64,000 nt of DNA from positions 43,697,357-43,761,356 of the forward strand of contig NC_088781.1 in assembly GCF_958450345.1 (NCBI RefSeq), in the 5' to 3' direction. Positions 1 to 10,419 of the stretch are shown here, one piece after another. Position numbers and translations under genes: made by a program. Within the stretch, counting starts at the first letter, position 1, and each line of letters starts with the position of its first letter. Source of the stretch: Calliphora vicina (taxonomy: Eukaryota > Arthropoda > Insecta > Diptera > Calliphoridae). The notes under the pieces are model-generated. The model was given only the letters and a program-made list of their open reading frames with translations, did not search any database and had not been told where the DNA came from.

Positions 1-787
1 TAGTTCAGTTCTAGTTCAGTTCTAGTTCAGTTCTAGTTCAGTTCTAGTTCAGTTCTAGTTCAGTTCTAGTTCAGTTCTAGTTCAGTTCTAGTTCAGTTCT
101 AGTTCAGTTCTAGTTCAGTTCTAGTTCAGTTCTAGTTCAGTTCTAGTTCAGTTCTAGTTCAGTTCTAGTTCAGTTCTAGTTCAGTTCTAGTTCAGTTCTA
201 GTTCAGTTCTAGTTCAGTTCTAGTTCAGTTCTAGTTCAGTTCTAGTTCAGTTCTAGTTCAGTTCTAGTTCAGTTCTAGTTCAGTTCTAGTTCAGTTCTAG
301 TTCAGTTCTAGTTCAGTTCTAGTTCAGTTCTAGTTCAGTTCTAGTTCAGTTCTAGTTCAGTTCTAGTTCAGTTCTAGTTCAGTTCTAGTTCAGTTCTAGT
401 TCAGTTCTAGTTCAGTTCTAGTTCAGTTCTAGTTCAGTTCTAGTTCAGTTCTAGTTCAGTTCTAGTTCAGTTCTAGTTCAGTTCTAGTTCAGTTCTAGTT
501 CAGTTCTAGTTCAGTTCTAGTTCAGTTCTAGTTCAGTTCTAGTTCAGTTCTAGTTCAGTTCTAGTTCAGTTCTAGTTCAGTTCTAGTTCAGTTCTAGTTC
601 AGTTCTAGTTCAGTTCTAGTTCAGTTCTAGTTCAGTTCTAGTTCAGTTCTAGTTCAGTTCTAGTTCAGTTCTAGTTCAGTTCTAGTTCAGTTCTAGTTCA
701 GTTCTAGTTCAGTTCTAGTTCAGTTCTAGTTCAGTTCTAGTTCAGTTCTAGTTCAGTTCTAGTTCAGTTCTAGTTCAGTTCTAGTTC
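1..787. repeat. Satellite array 1, 11-bp unit TAGTTCAGTTC
   Basis: About 71 head-to-tail copies of TAGTTCAGTTC run from the window edge with no visible variant. The unit reads as TAGTTC plus AGTTC. The left end is not in the window, so the array may be longer. The right end passes without spacer into mariner sequence at 784. The same unit in the same orientation forms a second array at 15830-16866. The near-perfect homogeneity suggests recent amplification, or a consensus imposed by assembly. Confidence 0.97.
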
Positions 788-895
788 ACTTTGGAACAGA
801 GTATAAGAAATAGACTTGGTGCGTTCTTGGCCTCAAAAAAGGTGCAGTTCTTTTGGATCGGAATTCAAATGCTGCCAGGAAGATGGAGCTAAAAG
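784..895 (+). mobile_element. Mariner 3' fragment abutting the satellite
   Basis: The stretch aligns by eye with the 3' coding end of the mariner copies at 10125-10250, 25880-26000 and 60640-60760: the words 'cactttggaacagagta', 'cctcaaaa' and 'gcagttcttttgg' occur in the same order and spacing. It begins exactly where the 11-bp array ends and decays around 895. In intact mariners this region encodes the C-terminal part of the DD34D transposase, after the third catalytic Asp. Here it is a fragment with no open frame of its own. Confidence 0.75.
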
Positions 896-1984
896 ATTAA
901 TTTGTGGCAAAAGAATATTTTTTGAAAGTCCTTCCCAGTCTGCCCCACATACAACTGCAGCAACAACAACATTTAATAGCAGCCAAAATTGCCTAATAAA
1001 ACAAAAATTTCTCAATTATCTGCCAAACGATGAAGACGAAACCGAAAAAAAATTACAACTGAACCCAAACAAACACAGAAATGTATAGGAAACCAGCAGC
1101 TAAAACTGAAAACAGGCAGCAAAAACCCACAAAAAATAAAACTGAAATGAAATAAAATAGAAAAAAAGTAAGAAATCGGTCACGAATTTGTAATATTGTT
1201 GTAATGTTACAACAATTTTCTTTTTTTATATATATTTATAGGTATGTGAGTATGTAAGACAGTGTATGTGTAGAGTAAATAAAAGCAGTAGTAAAAACCA
1301 ATGATGACAACTAAAGTAACGACAACGTAACGTATATTTGATGGAGCAGCAGCATACAGCAGGGTTAGGGTAGAGGGGGGAAATAACAAAAAAGAGCCCA
1401 GCAATGCACGTAAACTGTCAAATAGAATAATTGTTAGTTAAACCTTAAAAGAAAAACCATAAACACACACTTAACCACAAAACAATAAATAATAATGACA
1501 AGAAAATAAAATAACAACTACAAGACACATACAACAGCAACAACAAGAACAACAACAACTACCAAAACATGTTAACAACTACAACAACAGCAAAACATAC
1601 ACAATTACATTTAATACATACATATTTAGGAGCAGTAGAAACTGCTAGGTTGATGTGCGGTATTGGTGCTAAAGAAGCCAAAGGAGGCGGTGGTTTTATG
1701 GGTGGGTGTAGCAGGTGGTGGGGCCAAAGGAGCTGCAGTTAAAAGTGGTTTTCTGATGGAGTGTTTCCAGTGTAAAGTATTTCTTATTTACACATCATAA
1801 AAAATAATATGCCAAGAAATTGAAAAGATATAAATTTGTAAATAATAAATAGATATGTATGTATTTGCACACTACTATTGGCTAGGAGAAGAAATTTAAT
1901 TTCGATAATTGTAACTAATACAATTATGGTTCTCTCAGTGGAGAATCATATTAGGCAAATTAGCCTCAAATCAGGTTATTGGTA
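896..1984. other. A+T-rich non-coding stretch
   Basis: I see no gene here. The sequence is A-rich with CAA/ACA-rich microsatellite-like tracts around 1500-1600 and a short G-rich patch near 1680-1730. Short open frames in this stretch have no recognisable protein signal. Confidence 0.6.
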
Positions 1985-2990
1985 AATCAGATCTACGTAT
2001 CCTTGATCTTTTTTGAGTTACTGCAAGTAGCCTTGCGAGCGATAATGATGTAATTTTGACAAATAAGCTTCACGAGTTTTCTTAAATTCCAAAATTAACA
2101 AAGGCACATCTAAGTCTCTGTGGATGTTGCCATTTCTTACATAGCATGCTCCTGTCATGTTTCTAAGCATTTTGGATTGTGCCCTCTGTATTGCTTGCTG
2201 TCCCCGCCCATAATTATATTCCATATGTCCAAATTGGTTTTAAAACTGTAATATACAGGATGACTTTGCAGTTAAGGCTTAATTTCGATGGATGGTGGAT
2301 TAACCAATTGGAAACTTTTTGTTTCATGTGTAGCCGCTTGACTTTTACGTGCCGATGACAATTAAGGGGTCTATATAAGTGAATACTAAGGTATGTAACG
2401 TGATCAGACTGTGGGATGTTCACACTGTTTAATGCCACTGGTGGACAACTTCCTATCTTTAGAGAAAACTTTATATGCTAACTATTGGTTTCATTTACTT
2501 GTATTGTCCAAATTTTAAACCACGTCTCCACACGTCTGAGATAATTGTCTAGGTTTCTAGATGCTACATTGAGTCCACATGACAAATTAGAATTGAAATG
2601 TCATCTGCAAAAGTGGAATTATTAATTCTTCGGAAACGAGCAAATCAGAGCTGTATATAGGTAAAGTGTTGGTCCTAGAACACTTCCCTTAGGAACACCA
2701 GCTTGTCACATAATCCCCGCCTTTTATCCTAAACAAGCGATCCGATAGGTAAGACTCTATCTGGTGTATTAGACCTTTATGTCAAACCTTGTCAAAAGCC
2801 TGGGCAACATCTAGAAATATTGCCGAACAGTAGTTTCTTTAGTACAAAAGATTTTAGTATCTCACCAGTTGTTCAGTGATGTTCAAGGAATCCGAATTGA
2901 TGATCTGGGATAATAATTTGACTATTTAAGATCATTGAACTTTCAATATAGTTTCGATTTCTACGATCCTCTTCCGTATGAAGGGCTGTT
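1985..2990 (-). pseudogene. Jockey-like LINE reverse-transcriptase relic
   Basis: On the minus strand the fragments read in the order of a non-LTR reverse transcriptase. Around 2895 is a DHQFGF-like block. Near 2700-2640 is a decayed 'GVP.GSVLGP' motif. Around 2600 'FADD' stands for the catalytic YADD. The thumb and connection region follows (2438-2214, 'YLSIHLYRPLNCHRHVK' and 'KPIWTYGI'), then the C-terminal tail (2224-2018, 'IQRAQSKMLRNMTGACYVRN'). The frame is broken by several shifts and stops, and the 5' part is missing. At 2993 a DINE-like repeat interrupts it, and weak similarity may resume to about 3450. The tail pattern is that of jockey-group LINEs, which use an APE endonuclease and target-primed reverse transcription. 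It is non-functional. Confidence 0.75.
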
Positions 2991-2992
2991 TT

Positions 2993-3299
2993 TATACCCT
3001 TCACCTTCGTGAGGAGGGTATATATAAAATATAAGTTTGTATATAAGTTAAAAATATAAGGAAAAAATATTTTTTAACCCGAATTTTTTATTTTCTCAAA
3101 AAAAAAAATTTTAAAAACAAAAACATTTTTTTTTAAATTTAAAAGAAACAATTCGAAAATTTTTTTTCCAAAAAATTAAAAAGTGCAAAAAAAAATTAAT
3201 TTTGTTCACCTAAAAATATTTAAAATTTTTATTTTGAAGTAAAATTTGGTGAAGGGTATATAAGATTCGGCATAGCCGAATATAACTCTCTTACTTGTT
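2993..3299 (-). mobile_element. DINE-like element D1 (short copy)
   Basis: Read on the minus strand it starts AACAAGTAAGAGAG, has a hairpin TTCGGC-ATA-GCCGAA, then TATACCCTTCACC. It ends in a second hairpin where ACCCTCCTCACGAAGGTGAAGGGTATA folds back. The same two ends occur in the 657-bp copy at 42035-42691 in the other orientation. The interior here is reduced to A/T low-complexity DNA. No terminal inverted repeats and no target duplication are evident. That, with the hairpin-capped ends, suggests a non-autonomous rolling-circle (DINE/Helentron) type. The assignment is inference. Confidence 0.6.
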
Positions 3300-3899
3300 A
3301 CTTTCTTAATTGCAGTGGACAGCCTCAACTGAGCATCAGTAGATCTGTTATGTTACCAATCTCTTCTACATCTCCTCTTTTCGAAAAGGAGTTTTTTTAT
3401 TTCTGAAAAATACATTTTCCTTTTAGGAGGAATTTGGAATTCTTTCCAAGGACGAAAGCATTAGAAACTTGAAGTCTCTGACATAATTGTTGATATTTTC
3501 CTAACACTGTATGTTAAAATCAATGTGGATATGGCTACTTATGTCTTGTGTTGAACAATGAAACATCTGTAAGATACAGTGGATATTGCCCGTAACAGTT
3601 TAATATAACGGGAAAATGATAGTTCGTACGATATTTCTGCAGTAATAGAGTTTGTATTTAAATTGATTGATATGGCATAAACATTATGGATAAAAATTAA
3701 GATTTAATCCCGACTTTTTGGGGCATGGTTGTACTCATGTCTGGTTCATTGGTGAGGTCACTTCGGTGAGCACGCTGTGGCTAAAACCCAAAGCGGTTAG
3801 ATAATCGTTGGTTAAATGACTGATGTTCGTACATTTTGGGTAACCAATTGTGCTGCAGCTGACTCAAAAGGGCCATACATTAGGAAATGTATCAGAGTG
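3300..3899. other. Undefined stretch between DINE-like and Helitron relics
   Basis: The first ~150 bp may continue the LINE relic interrupted at 2993. The remainder shows no recognisable coding pattern. The short plus-strand open frames around 3816-4038 are antisense shadows of the helicase relic that follows. Confidence 0.45.
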
Positions 3900-4290
3900 T
3901 TGGTTGTGCCTGGATATCGGTCAAGGTTTATTGACTCTGACTTTTATCGACTGGAAGCTTTTGAAGTCAGAGACCATATGTCGGACTGGTTTACCAGCAT
4001 CGATTAAAATCGGCGATATAAGAAACTTTATAGGATAGTTGACGGCTTGTTCCTCATCTAAAACTGTGTCAATCGATTTGTACTTGAGGGCTTCACCGAT
4101 TAGCTTCAATTGATGGTGTATTGTGTTGACATTATCATTCATCGGAGCCAAAATTGCTCGTTCGCAAAACCAACTGTGATTTCTGAAATTACTTGTAGTA
4201 TCGGGTAAAACTTTCTGCACAACATTTTGAATTGATGAGTGCAGCTGGCATAAGCTTGGCGGAAAAGATATTTCACGGCTTAAACGAATG
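3900..4290 (-). pseudogene. Helitron-type PIF1 helicase relic
   Basis: The minus-strand frame from 4220 contains 'WFCERAILAPMNDNVNTI', then 'YKSIDTVLDEEQAVNYP'. These blocks characterise the C-terminal helicase region of PIF1-like helicases carried by Helitrons, where the family typically reads CERAILAP-N and YKSIDTV. Upstream coding remnants continue in a shifted frame to about 4290. Downstream the frame closes at 3921, so the final helicase motif is lost. Only about 100 residues of a normally >1000-residue Rep-helicase protein remain. The protein would unwind DNA during rolling-circle transposition. This copy is dead. Confidence 0.75.
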
Positions 4291-4294
4291 TTAA

Positions 4295-4660
4295 CTATTG
4301 TATGTCCAATAGAAAAAATATTTTTGTAAAAAAAGTACCAAAAAAAGGGGGATCAATTTGACCTCTTATATGTTCAAATTTCAAAAAACTACCAAATTCC
4401 ATTTGAAATTTATTTAGAAGAATTGCAATTTCATTTAAATTGTATTTCTGGTATATGGGATAAAAAAAACTATAAAAACTAGAAACCTCACTTTGGAAAC
4501 TTGGCACATAGGTGATTCAATTTGACATCTTAACATTCAAATTTAAAAAAAGTACCAAATTCCATTAGAAATTTTTTTAGAAGAGCTACAATTCCATTTA
4601 AATTTTATTTTTTGGGATATGGGATACAAAAAACTAGAAACCTCACTTTGGGGCCTTGAT
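4295..4660. repeat. Imperfect tandem duplication, ~160-bp period
   Basis: Two adjacent units share the word order 'caatttgac-tctta', 'ttcaaattt', 'taccaaattcca', 'atatgggata' and 'ctagaaacctcactttgg'. The first starts near 4351 and the second near 4513. The text 'acttggcacatag' between the units recurs at 42985-43010, which suggests a dispersed low-copy repeat family. No coding function is apparent. Confidence 0.65.
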
Positions 4661-6944
4661 AATCCAACACACCTTGGTCTTTAAAGTCCAAATTGGAAAT
4701 TTAAATTCAACTACACAATATAGTCATGACAAATTTTATTAAGATCAGACTATTAGTTTAGAATTAAGGAATTTATTTCCATTATTTTTTTAAATGCCTC
4801 TACTGTGCCTTGTTTGCCGATTGAGAGCTGTATAATTTTCGGATTGTCTCTAGCCGTTTATAGAGCCTAGTAACTGTAGTCGAAGCCACAGTATCGAGAA
4901 GACCCAAGGATATTTGGGGTAAATCTGAAGATCCCGAACAGATTAAGCATACGTAGGATGGAAACATAAAACTCCAAAAATATTAGATAAAGGTCAACCT
5001 GAATTGGTAAAACGATAAAAGCGGTAACTAATTAATAATACATACTGGCAGAAATGTTTTTTTTTTGTGTTTCGGAATAAATAAATTTCCAACGCCAGTT
5101 GTGGGCACTCATAACCACCAGGAGACGAATATGATCGGTTATTTACCTATAAACAACAGGAATGTCAACAAAGATCTTAAAAATCATAAGAGACAACAAA
5201 CTAAATTACAACAGTGAAAGAAAATCCAAGCTTTATGTTCCCTTCATGCCGACAGCTGCTCTAGACAGATTAGAAATGTTATATTTTTGTAATTAAATAT
5301 TTTAGGGAAATTAATAATTCTCCTTACCAATATTCACACTAAATATCAAGACATTTTCGAGAACAAAATATAAGAAAAACAAACTCACAACAGCAACACA
5401 AAAGCTGTCAATAAAACTAAACAACTTTTTTTTTTTGTTCTTTCTTTAAATAAATAAGAAAAATATATAGATTTTTTATCTACTATTTTCTACATATTGT
5501 TTTTGTTATTGCTGGTTGGTTGGTTGTTGAACTGTGTTTGGTTTTAGTTTTCGTTGGTGTAGTTTTTTATTTTTTTTCCATTTTCCAGCAATAAACTAAT
5601 GAAATTGAAACCACACTTGAACTCTCAAGTACATAATTGCAAAAGACGACGACGACGATGAAGACGAACAACAATTCGAAGGGATCTAGAAGCAAAAAAA
5701 ATAAAAAATTAAACTAGAAATAAACGAGGAAAAACTTTAGTAGACAACAAGAAAGTTCCTTATGAGTTTTATTTAATTTGTTTTCCTCTGCTGTTTCATA
5801 CTTCCAGGAGGTGCCCTTAATCACTGATATAGTGAACATGTGAATTTGTAGTTCCACTTCAAAATAAAAAGAAAAAAATTCAAGGAATAGAGAAGAAAAA
5901 AAAACAAATCAAACTAAAAACCATTTCATGGTGTGCGTGTGTGTGGATGGATGGATGTGTGGCATGTGGCAAGAGTACCAGTAATGAGTATGATTGTACA
6001 TAGCACTGAATCGTATTAAACTAATGAAGCTAATAAAACTTTGCGTTTTATTTTTTTTCCATTTTTCTATTTCGATTCTTCTGTTTTTATTTCATTTGGT
6101 GTATTTGTTAGATACTCCTTACTCTTGCGTACGCAACGCATAGAAACAAAACACAACTCAGCTCTCACATCACAGTACATCACCATCATCATCACATCAC
6201 ATCTTATACCAATTCAAGCCATACAATTATTTCGAGATCAGATTAAATAATAAGTGATGGAAATACGACACATCCACGGGAAGCACATTCAACAGCACAG
6301 CAAAAACATCATTTACACAGTTGCCAAGGAACAGATTTCTAATTTACTAAGGCAACATTTAGAGATGGCAAAGTTGTGTTTCTTATTTGCCCCCCTCCTG
6401 CCACAGGGGGTGAAATGCGGCAAAGGGGGCTGTAAAGTTGTCGAAGTATGCAGTTTATATAAATAGTTTTCATTTGTAATTTAGTACATTTGAAGAAAGA
6501 GCAAATAAACAAATAAAAATATAAAAAAAAAATAAAATAAACGTACAGTATCTAATTACTTAAACACTTTATAATTATCGAGAAATTGGGATGGCAACCT
6601 AAAGGTCATGACAGGGATTTAAAAAAAAATAAAAAATAATAATACAATCATTTAATTAATTGTTGGGGAGTTCTCAAGGATATTTAAAGGAAAATTAAAA
6701 ATAAATATTTTAAAATAAACATAAATAATGAAAAATTCTTTGAAATGATTTTTGTATAAAAAAGTGTGTAGGTTGAAAAAATTGTTTTTCTTAAATAATA
6801 ATTTAAATAATTTTTTTCTTCGTGTACTATTAAATAGAAATACAATTTTAATTTGAACAGGCACTTACACAAAACATAACCTCTCTTAATCAGAATATAA
6901 CTTTATGTCATCCATGCAAAATTGAGAATCAAATGCTACAAATT
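4661..6944. other. Non-coding A+T-rich stretch
   Basis: I find no gene, RNA or transposon with support here. It contains homopolymer runs, a short GAC-rich run near 5647-5665, a GTGT/GGAT-rich patch near 5935-5970, and a G/C-rich island near 6390-6430. Open frames up to about 77 codons are within chance expectation and carry no motif. Confidence 0.6.
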
Positions 6945-7440
6945 CTTCTATCTAGAAAATGAGTTTTTGGAATACAAACGTTTTGAACCATCATAAATCT
7001 GAGGTTAAAAAGGTCACTCTAAACAAGAATGTCGATGTGATGTTGATAACTGAAACTCATCTTACAAATAGATTTTAATTTAATATTCCAGGTTTCCCAT
7101 TTCATATCACAAATCAACCAGACAGAAAAGAACACGATGGTACAGGTATCTTAATTGGAGACAGATAAAAACACTACGCCCTGGATGAAATCTCAAAGGC
7201 TACTTGCGAGAAGCTTCCATGGTGATTTGACAGTGAGTTGAATAAATTGTCCTTCACGCTTCCCGATGACAAACGAAAATTTCGAAGAATTTTTTGGAGA
7301 GATTGTTTCCTGGGTTCTCGCGTAATTAATCCCAGAGATGGACAGCTCTATAAAGTACTAGTTGATCGTATAAATGACTTGGATGTCTTCCGATCAACCC
7401 ACCTATTTTTTTTAAAAATTATTTTTTACAATCGGAATGA
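6945..7440 (+). pseudogene. LINE AP-endonuclease relic
   Basis: Plus-strand remnants read as the N-terminal endonuclease of a jockey-type LINE: 'NVDVMLITETHLTN' (~7030-7070, with the catalytic ETH glutamate), 'NIPGFPFH', 'HDGTGILIGDR' (~7130-7170), and after 7290 'GSRVINPRDGQLYKVL', which matches the segment following the GDFN motif. An internal deletion has removed part of the domain, including GDFN. Stops break the frame. The fragment ends at the free hairpin at 7441. It may come from the same family as the minus-strand RT relic at 1985-2990, but the two do not overlap, so this cannot be shown. Confidence 0.7.
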
Positions 7441-7490
7441 CAAAATTATATTATACCCTTCACCTTCGTGAGAAGGGTATATATAATTTT
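7441..7490. repeat. Free-standing hairpin from a DINE-like terminus
   Basis: CAAAATTATAT-TATACCCTTC pairs with GAAGGGTATA-TATAATTTTG around an ~8-nt loop, giving arms of about 20 bp. The centre (7452-7486) equals the terminal hairpin of the DINE-like elements at 2993 and 42691, but no element body is attached. It sits exactly between the LINE endonuclease relic and the truncated mariner. Confidence 0.7.
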
Positions 7491-8020
7491 GTGCCGCTGA
7501 AGCACATCGATTACTCACCGAAGCTTATGGTGAATGTGTTACATCGGTTTCAAAATGGTCAGCCAAAAAAGTTTGAAGACAAAGAATTGGAGACATTACT
7601 CCATGAAGATTGTTGTCAAACTCAACAAGAGCTTGCAAAACCATTGGGATCTACTCAAGCAGCAATTTCAAAAAATTTGCGAGCAGCAGGATTCATCCTA
7701 AAGCAGGGAAATTGGGTACCATATGAATTGAAGCTGAAAGACCTTGAAAGACAATCTGGCATGTCCGAAATGATGCTTGAACGCTGTAAAAGAAAATCAT
7801 TTTTGCACCGAATCATTACATGCGATAAAAAAATTAATACATTACGATAACCCGTAGCGTAAGAGATCGTATGTGAAGCCAGGCCAACCAGCAGAATCGA
7901 CACCAAAGCCAAATATCCATGGCGCTAAGGTAATTCTCTGTATTTGGTGAGAGCAAAATGGTTCCATCCATTACGAGCTACTATAATCTGACCAGACTAA
8001 CACAGGCAACATGTACAAAA

Positions 8021-9314
8021 GGTACCGTGAAATAGTTCCCAAATGAAATAACTCCCAATGAAATAACTCCCAGTGAAATAATTCCCATCAAATATGAAAT
8101 AATTCCCAAACTTGAAAAATGAAAAAAACTACCAAAGGGTAAAATGAAATTACTCCCAATAATCGGCGGTTGCATAATTTTAAAAATATTAGTCCCAAAA
8201 AAGCGAAATAACTCCCAATGAAATAAATCCCAATAGAAATGAAATAATTCCCAATCCGAAGAAATTTATTTATGTAATCTAAAAAAAGGAACTACAAATG
8301 TGAAATTATTCTTCGCTTACCAAACATTTTTTGCATTGCGGGCCTATTGTGGAATATTGATATGTCAAAAACAGGCTTAACTCAGAAAATTTGTTTTGCA
8401 TTGACGGCCTTCGGCCGGGCGCTAAGGTTTTCTTCTCTGGAGTGTATCAAAAACTGGCTTTGTTCAGAAATGTTTTTTGCATTGCCGGCCTTCGGCCGTG
8501 CGCTAAGGTTTTCTCCTCTGGGGTGTATCAAAAACTGGCTTCGCTCTGAAAAGTTTTTTGCATTGTCGGCCTTCGGCCGGGCGCTAAGGTTTCCTCCTCC
8601 GGGGTGTATCAAAATCTGGCTTCGCTCAGAAAATATTTCTTTCATTGCAGAAAGGTTTTATAATATTTCAGAAAGCCGATTTTCATTTCGCACCAGATTA
8701 AGAAATCGTTGCAACCTGACAAAGGCCGACGATGTAAAAAGAATCTTTTCTGAGCGAAGCCGGTTTTTGATACACCACAGAGGAGAAAATCTTAGCGCCC
8801 GGCCGAAGGCCGACAATGCAAAAAACTTTTCAGAGCGAATCCAGTTTTTGATACACCCCAGAGGAGAAAACCTTAGCGCATGGCCTAAGGCCGGCAATGC
8901 AAAAAAGTTTTCTGAGCGAAACTAGTTTTTGATACAACCCAGAGGAGAAAACCTTAGCGCCCGGCCAAAGGCCGTCAATGCAAAACAAATTTTCTGAGTA
9001 TTTGATATTTTGATATTTATGAGTTCTGCTTTTGCAAAGTAGAACCCAACAAAAATGAATGAACCCAACAGCGAAATAACTCCTAATTCCCAAAATAAAA
9101 TGAAATAAAACCCAACAAAAATCTCATTAGGAGTTGTTTCATTAGGAGTTATTGCATTATGAAATAACTCCCAACAAAAAATTATGAAATTACTCCCTAT
9201 GCGTTAGGAGTTGTTTCATAATGAAATAAGTCCTAAGTTGTATGAAAAATTTGTTGGGTGTTATTTCATTTTTTCGTGGGGTGTTATTTCATTTGGGAAT
9301 TATTTCACGGTACC
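8021..9314. mobile_element. Fold-back element M1 with 81-bp inverted arrays
   Basis: The element starts GGTACCGTGAAATAGTTCCC and ends with its inverse, 'attatttcacggtacc'. Both ends continue as degenerate repeats of GAAATAAYTCCCAAT (about 14-16 bp). The core carries three direct 81-bp units (8411, 8492, 8573), each containing GGCCTTCGGCC and GCGCTAAGG. A ~100-bp spacer follows, then about three units in inverse orientation (8745-8995). The G+C-rich palindromic core inside A+T-rich arms would form a large cruciform. Because 81 is divisible by three, long open frames cross the array in several frames; these are not genes. It lies inside the mariner relic. Confidence 0.85.
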
Positions 9315-9320
9315 TGTACA

Positions 9321-10018
9321 GGCACCGTGAAATAGCTCCCAAATGAAATAAATCCCTATCAAATAACTCCCTATGAAATAATTCACATCAAAAATGAAAT
9401 AATTCCCAAACTTGAAAAATGAAATAACTGCCAAAGTGTGAAATGAAATTACTCCCAATAATCGGCGGTTTCATAATTTAAAAAAAATTAGTCCCAAAAA
9501 GGCGAAATAACTCCCAATGAAATAAATCCCAATAGAATCTTTTCTGAGCGAAGCCGGTTTTTGATACACCCCAGAGGAGGAAACCTTTGCGCACGGCCGA
9601 TGGCCGGCAATGCAAAAAACTTTTCTGAGCGAAGCCAGTTTTTGATACACCCCAGAAGAGGAAACCTTAGCGCCCGGCCAAAGGCCGGCAATGCAAAACA
9701 AATTTTTAAAGCCACTTTTTAAGATTTTGCTTTTGCAAAGTAGAACCTAACAAAAATGAAATAACTCCCTATACAGTGAAATAATTCCTAATTCTCATAA
9801 TAAAAAGAAATAAAACCCAACAAAAATTTCATTTGGAGTTGTTTCATTGGCACTTGTTGCATTATGAAATAACTCCCAGCTAAAAATTATGAAATAACTC
9901 CCTATGCGTTATGAGTTGTTTCATAATGAAATAATTCCCAAGTTGTATGAAAAATTTGTTGGGTGTTATTTCATTTTTTCGTGGGGAGTTATTTAATTTG
10001 GGAGTTATTTCACGGTAC
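9321..10018. mobile_element. Fold-back-related element M2 (half copy)
   Basis: It begins GGCACCGTGAAATAGCTCCC and ends 'gggagttatttcacggtac'. Its arms carry the same GAAATAAYTCCC repeats as M1, and it follows M1 after a 6-bp spacer, TGTACA. The core has only two 81-bp units (9536-9705), both in the inverse orientation, so one arm of the array is missing. M1 and M2 together replace part of the host mariner. No coding capacity. Confidence 0.8.
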
Positions 10019-10419
10019 TGTTTTTAGAATGAAGTGGTTGGGAAGTTTTGTCTCACCCGCTTTATAGTCCAGACCTTGCCCTGTCCGACTACTATTTGTT
10101 TCGATCAATAAAGAAAACTGTCTCTGAGAGACGCTTTACTTTGCAACAGAGTTTCCGATATTGGCTTGATTTGTTCTTGACCTCAAAAGATGAAGAGTTC
10201 TTTTGACTCAAAATCCATATGTTGTCAGAAAGATGGGAAAAGATCATGGCTAACAATGGCCAATTTTTTTTAATAAATTTATATTGTACCAATGTTTCAA
10301 AATAAATTTTTTTTTGAAAAATCCGCATTTTTAATATAAATAAATGCTTATAAATTTGTTATTAATTAAAAAAAATAACTTCAAAAACATCGGGATAGGC
10401 AAAAAACCACACTAAAGTA

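Larger units (their letters stand above)
7491..10345 (+). pseudogene. Mariner (DD34D) transposase relic, split by two fold-back elements
   Basis: The 5' segment (7491-8020) encodes decayed pieces of a mariner transposase: 'LAKPLGSTQAAISKNLRAAGF' of the helix-turn-helix and 'HRIITCDKK', where the first catalytic Asp should lie in the family motif. The 3' segment (10020-10345) resumes with 'YSPDLALSDYYLFRSI', holding the third catalytic Asp block, and ends in a degenerate inverted repeat 'aatccgcattttta'. Between them sit two related elements (8021-9314, 9321-10018), and about 170 bp of mariner including the second Asp has gone. The 5' inverted repeat and the first third of the gene are also lost. 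No functional protein is possible. Confidence 0.8.

Noticed and set aside
1..787. A CRISPR array or telomeric repeat
   Set aside because: There are no spacers between units, and the 11-bp unit is unlike insect telomere repeats; this is a eukaryotic short-period satellite.
816..1088. 90-codon open frame beside the satellite
   Set aside because: Its first part is an out-of-frame reading of mariner DNA; the rest is A-rich DNA without a motif.
3816..4038. Plus-strand open frames over the helicase relic
   Set aside because: Antisense shadows; the minus strand carries the recognisable helicase words.
8347..8925. 192-codon open frame with repeated 'FGRALRF' and 'CIKNWLRSE' words, and overlapping frames on the other strand
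   Set aside because: It is a translation of the 81-bp repeat. The unit length is a multiple of three, so several frames on both strands stay open. No independent coding signal.
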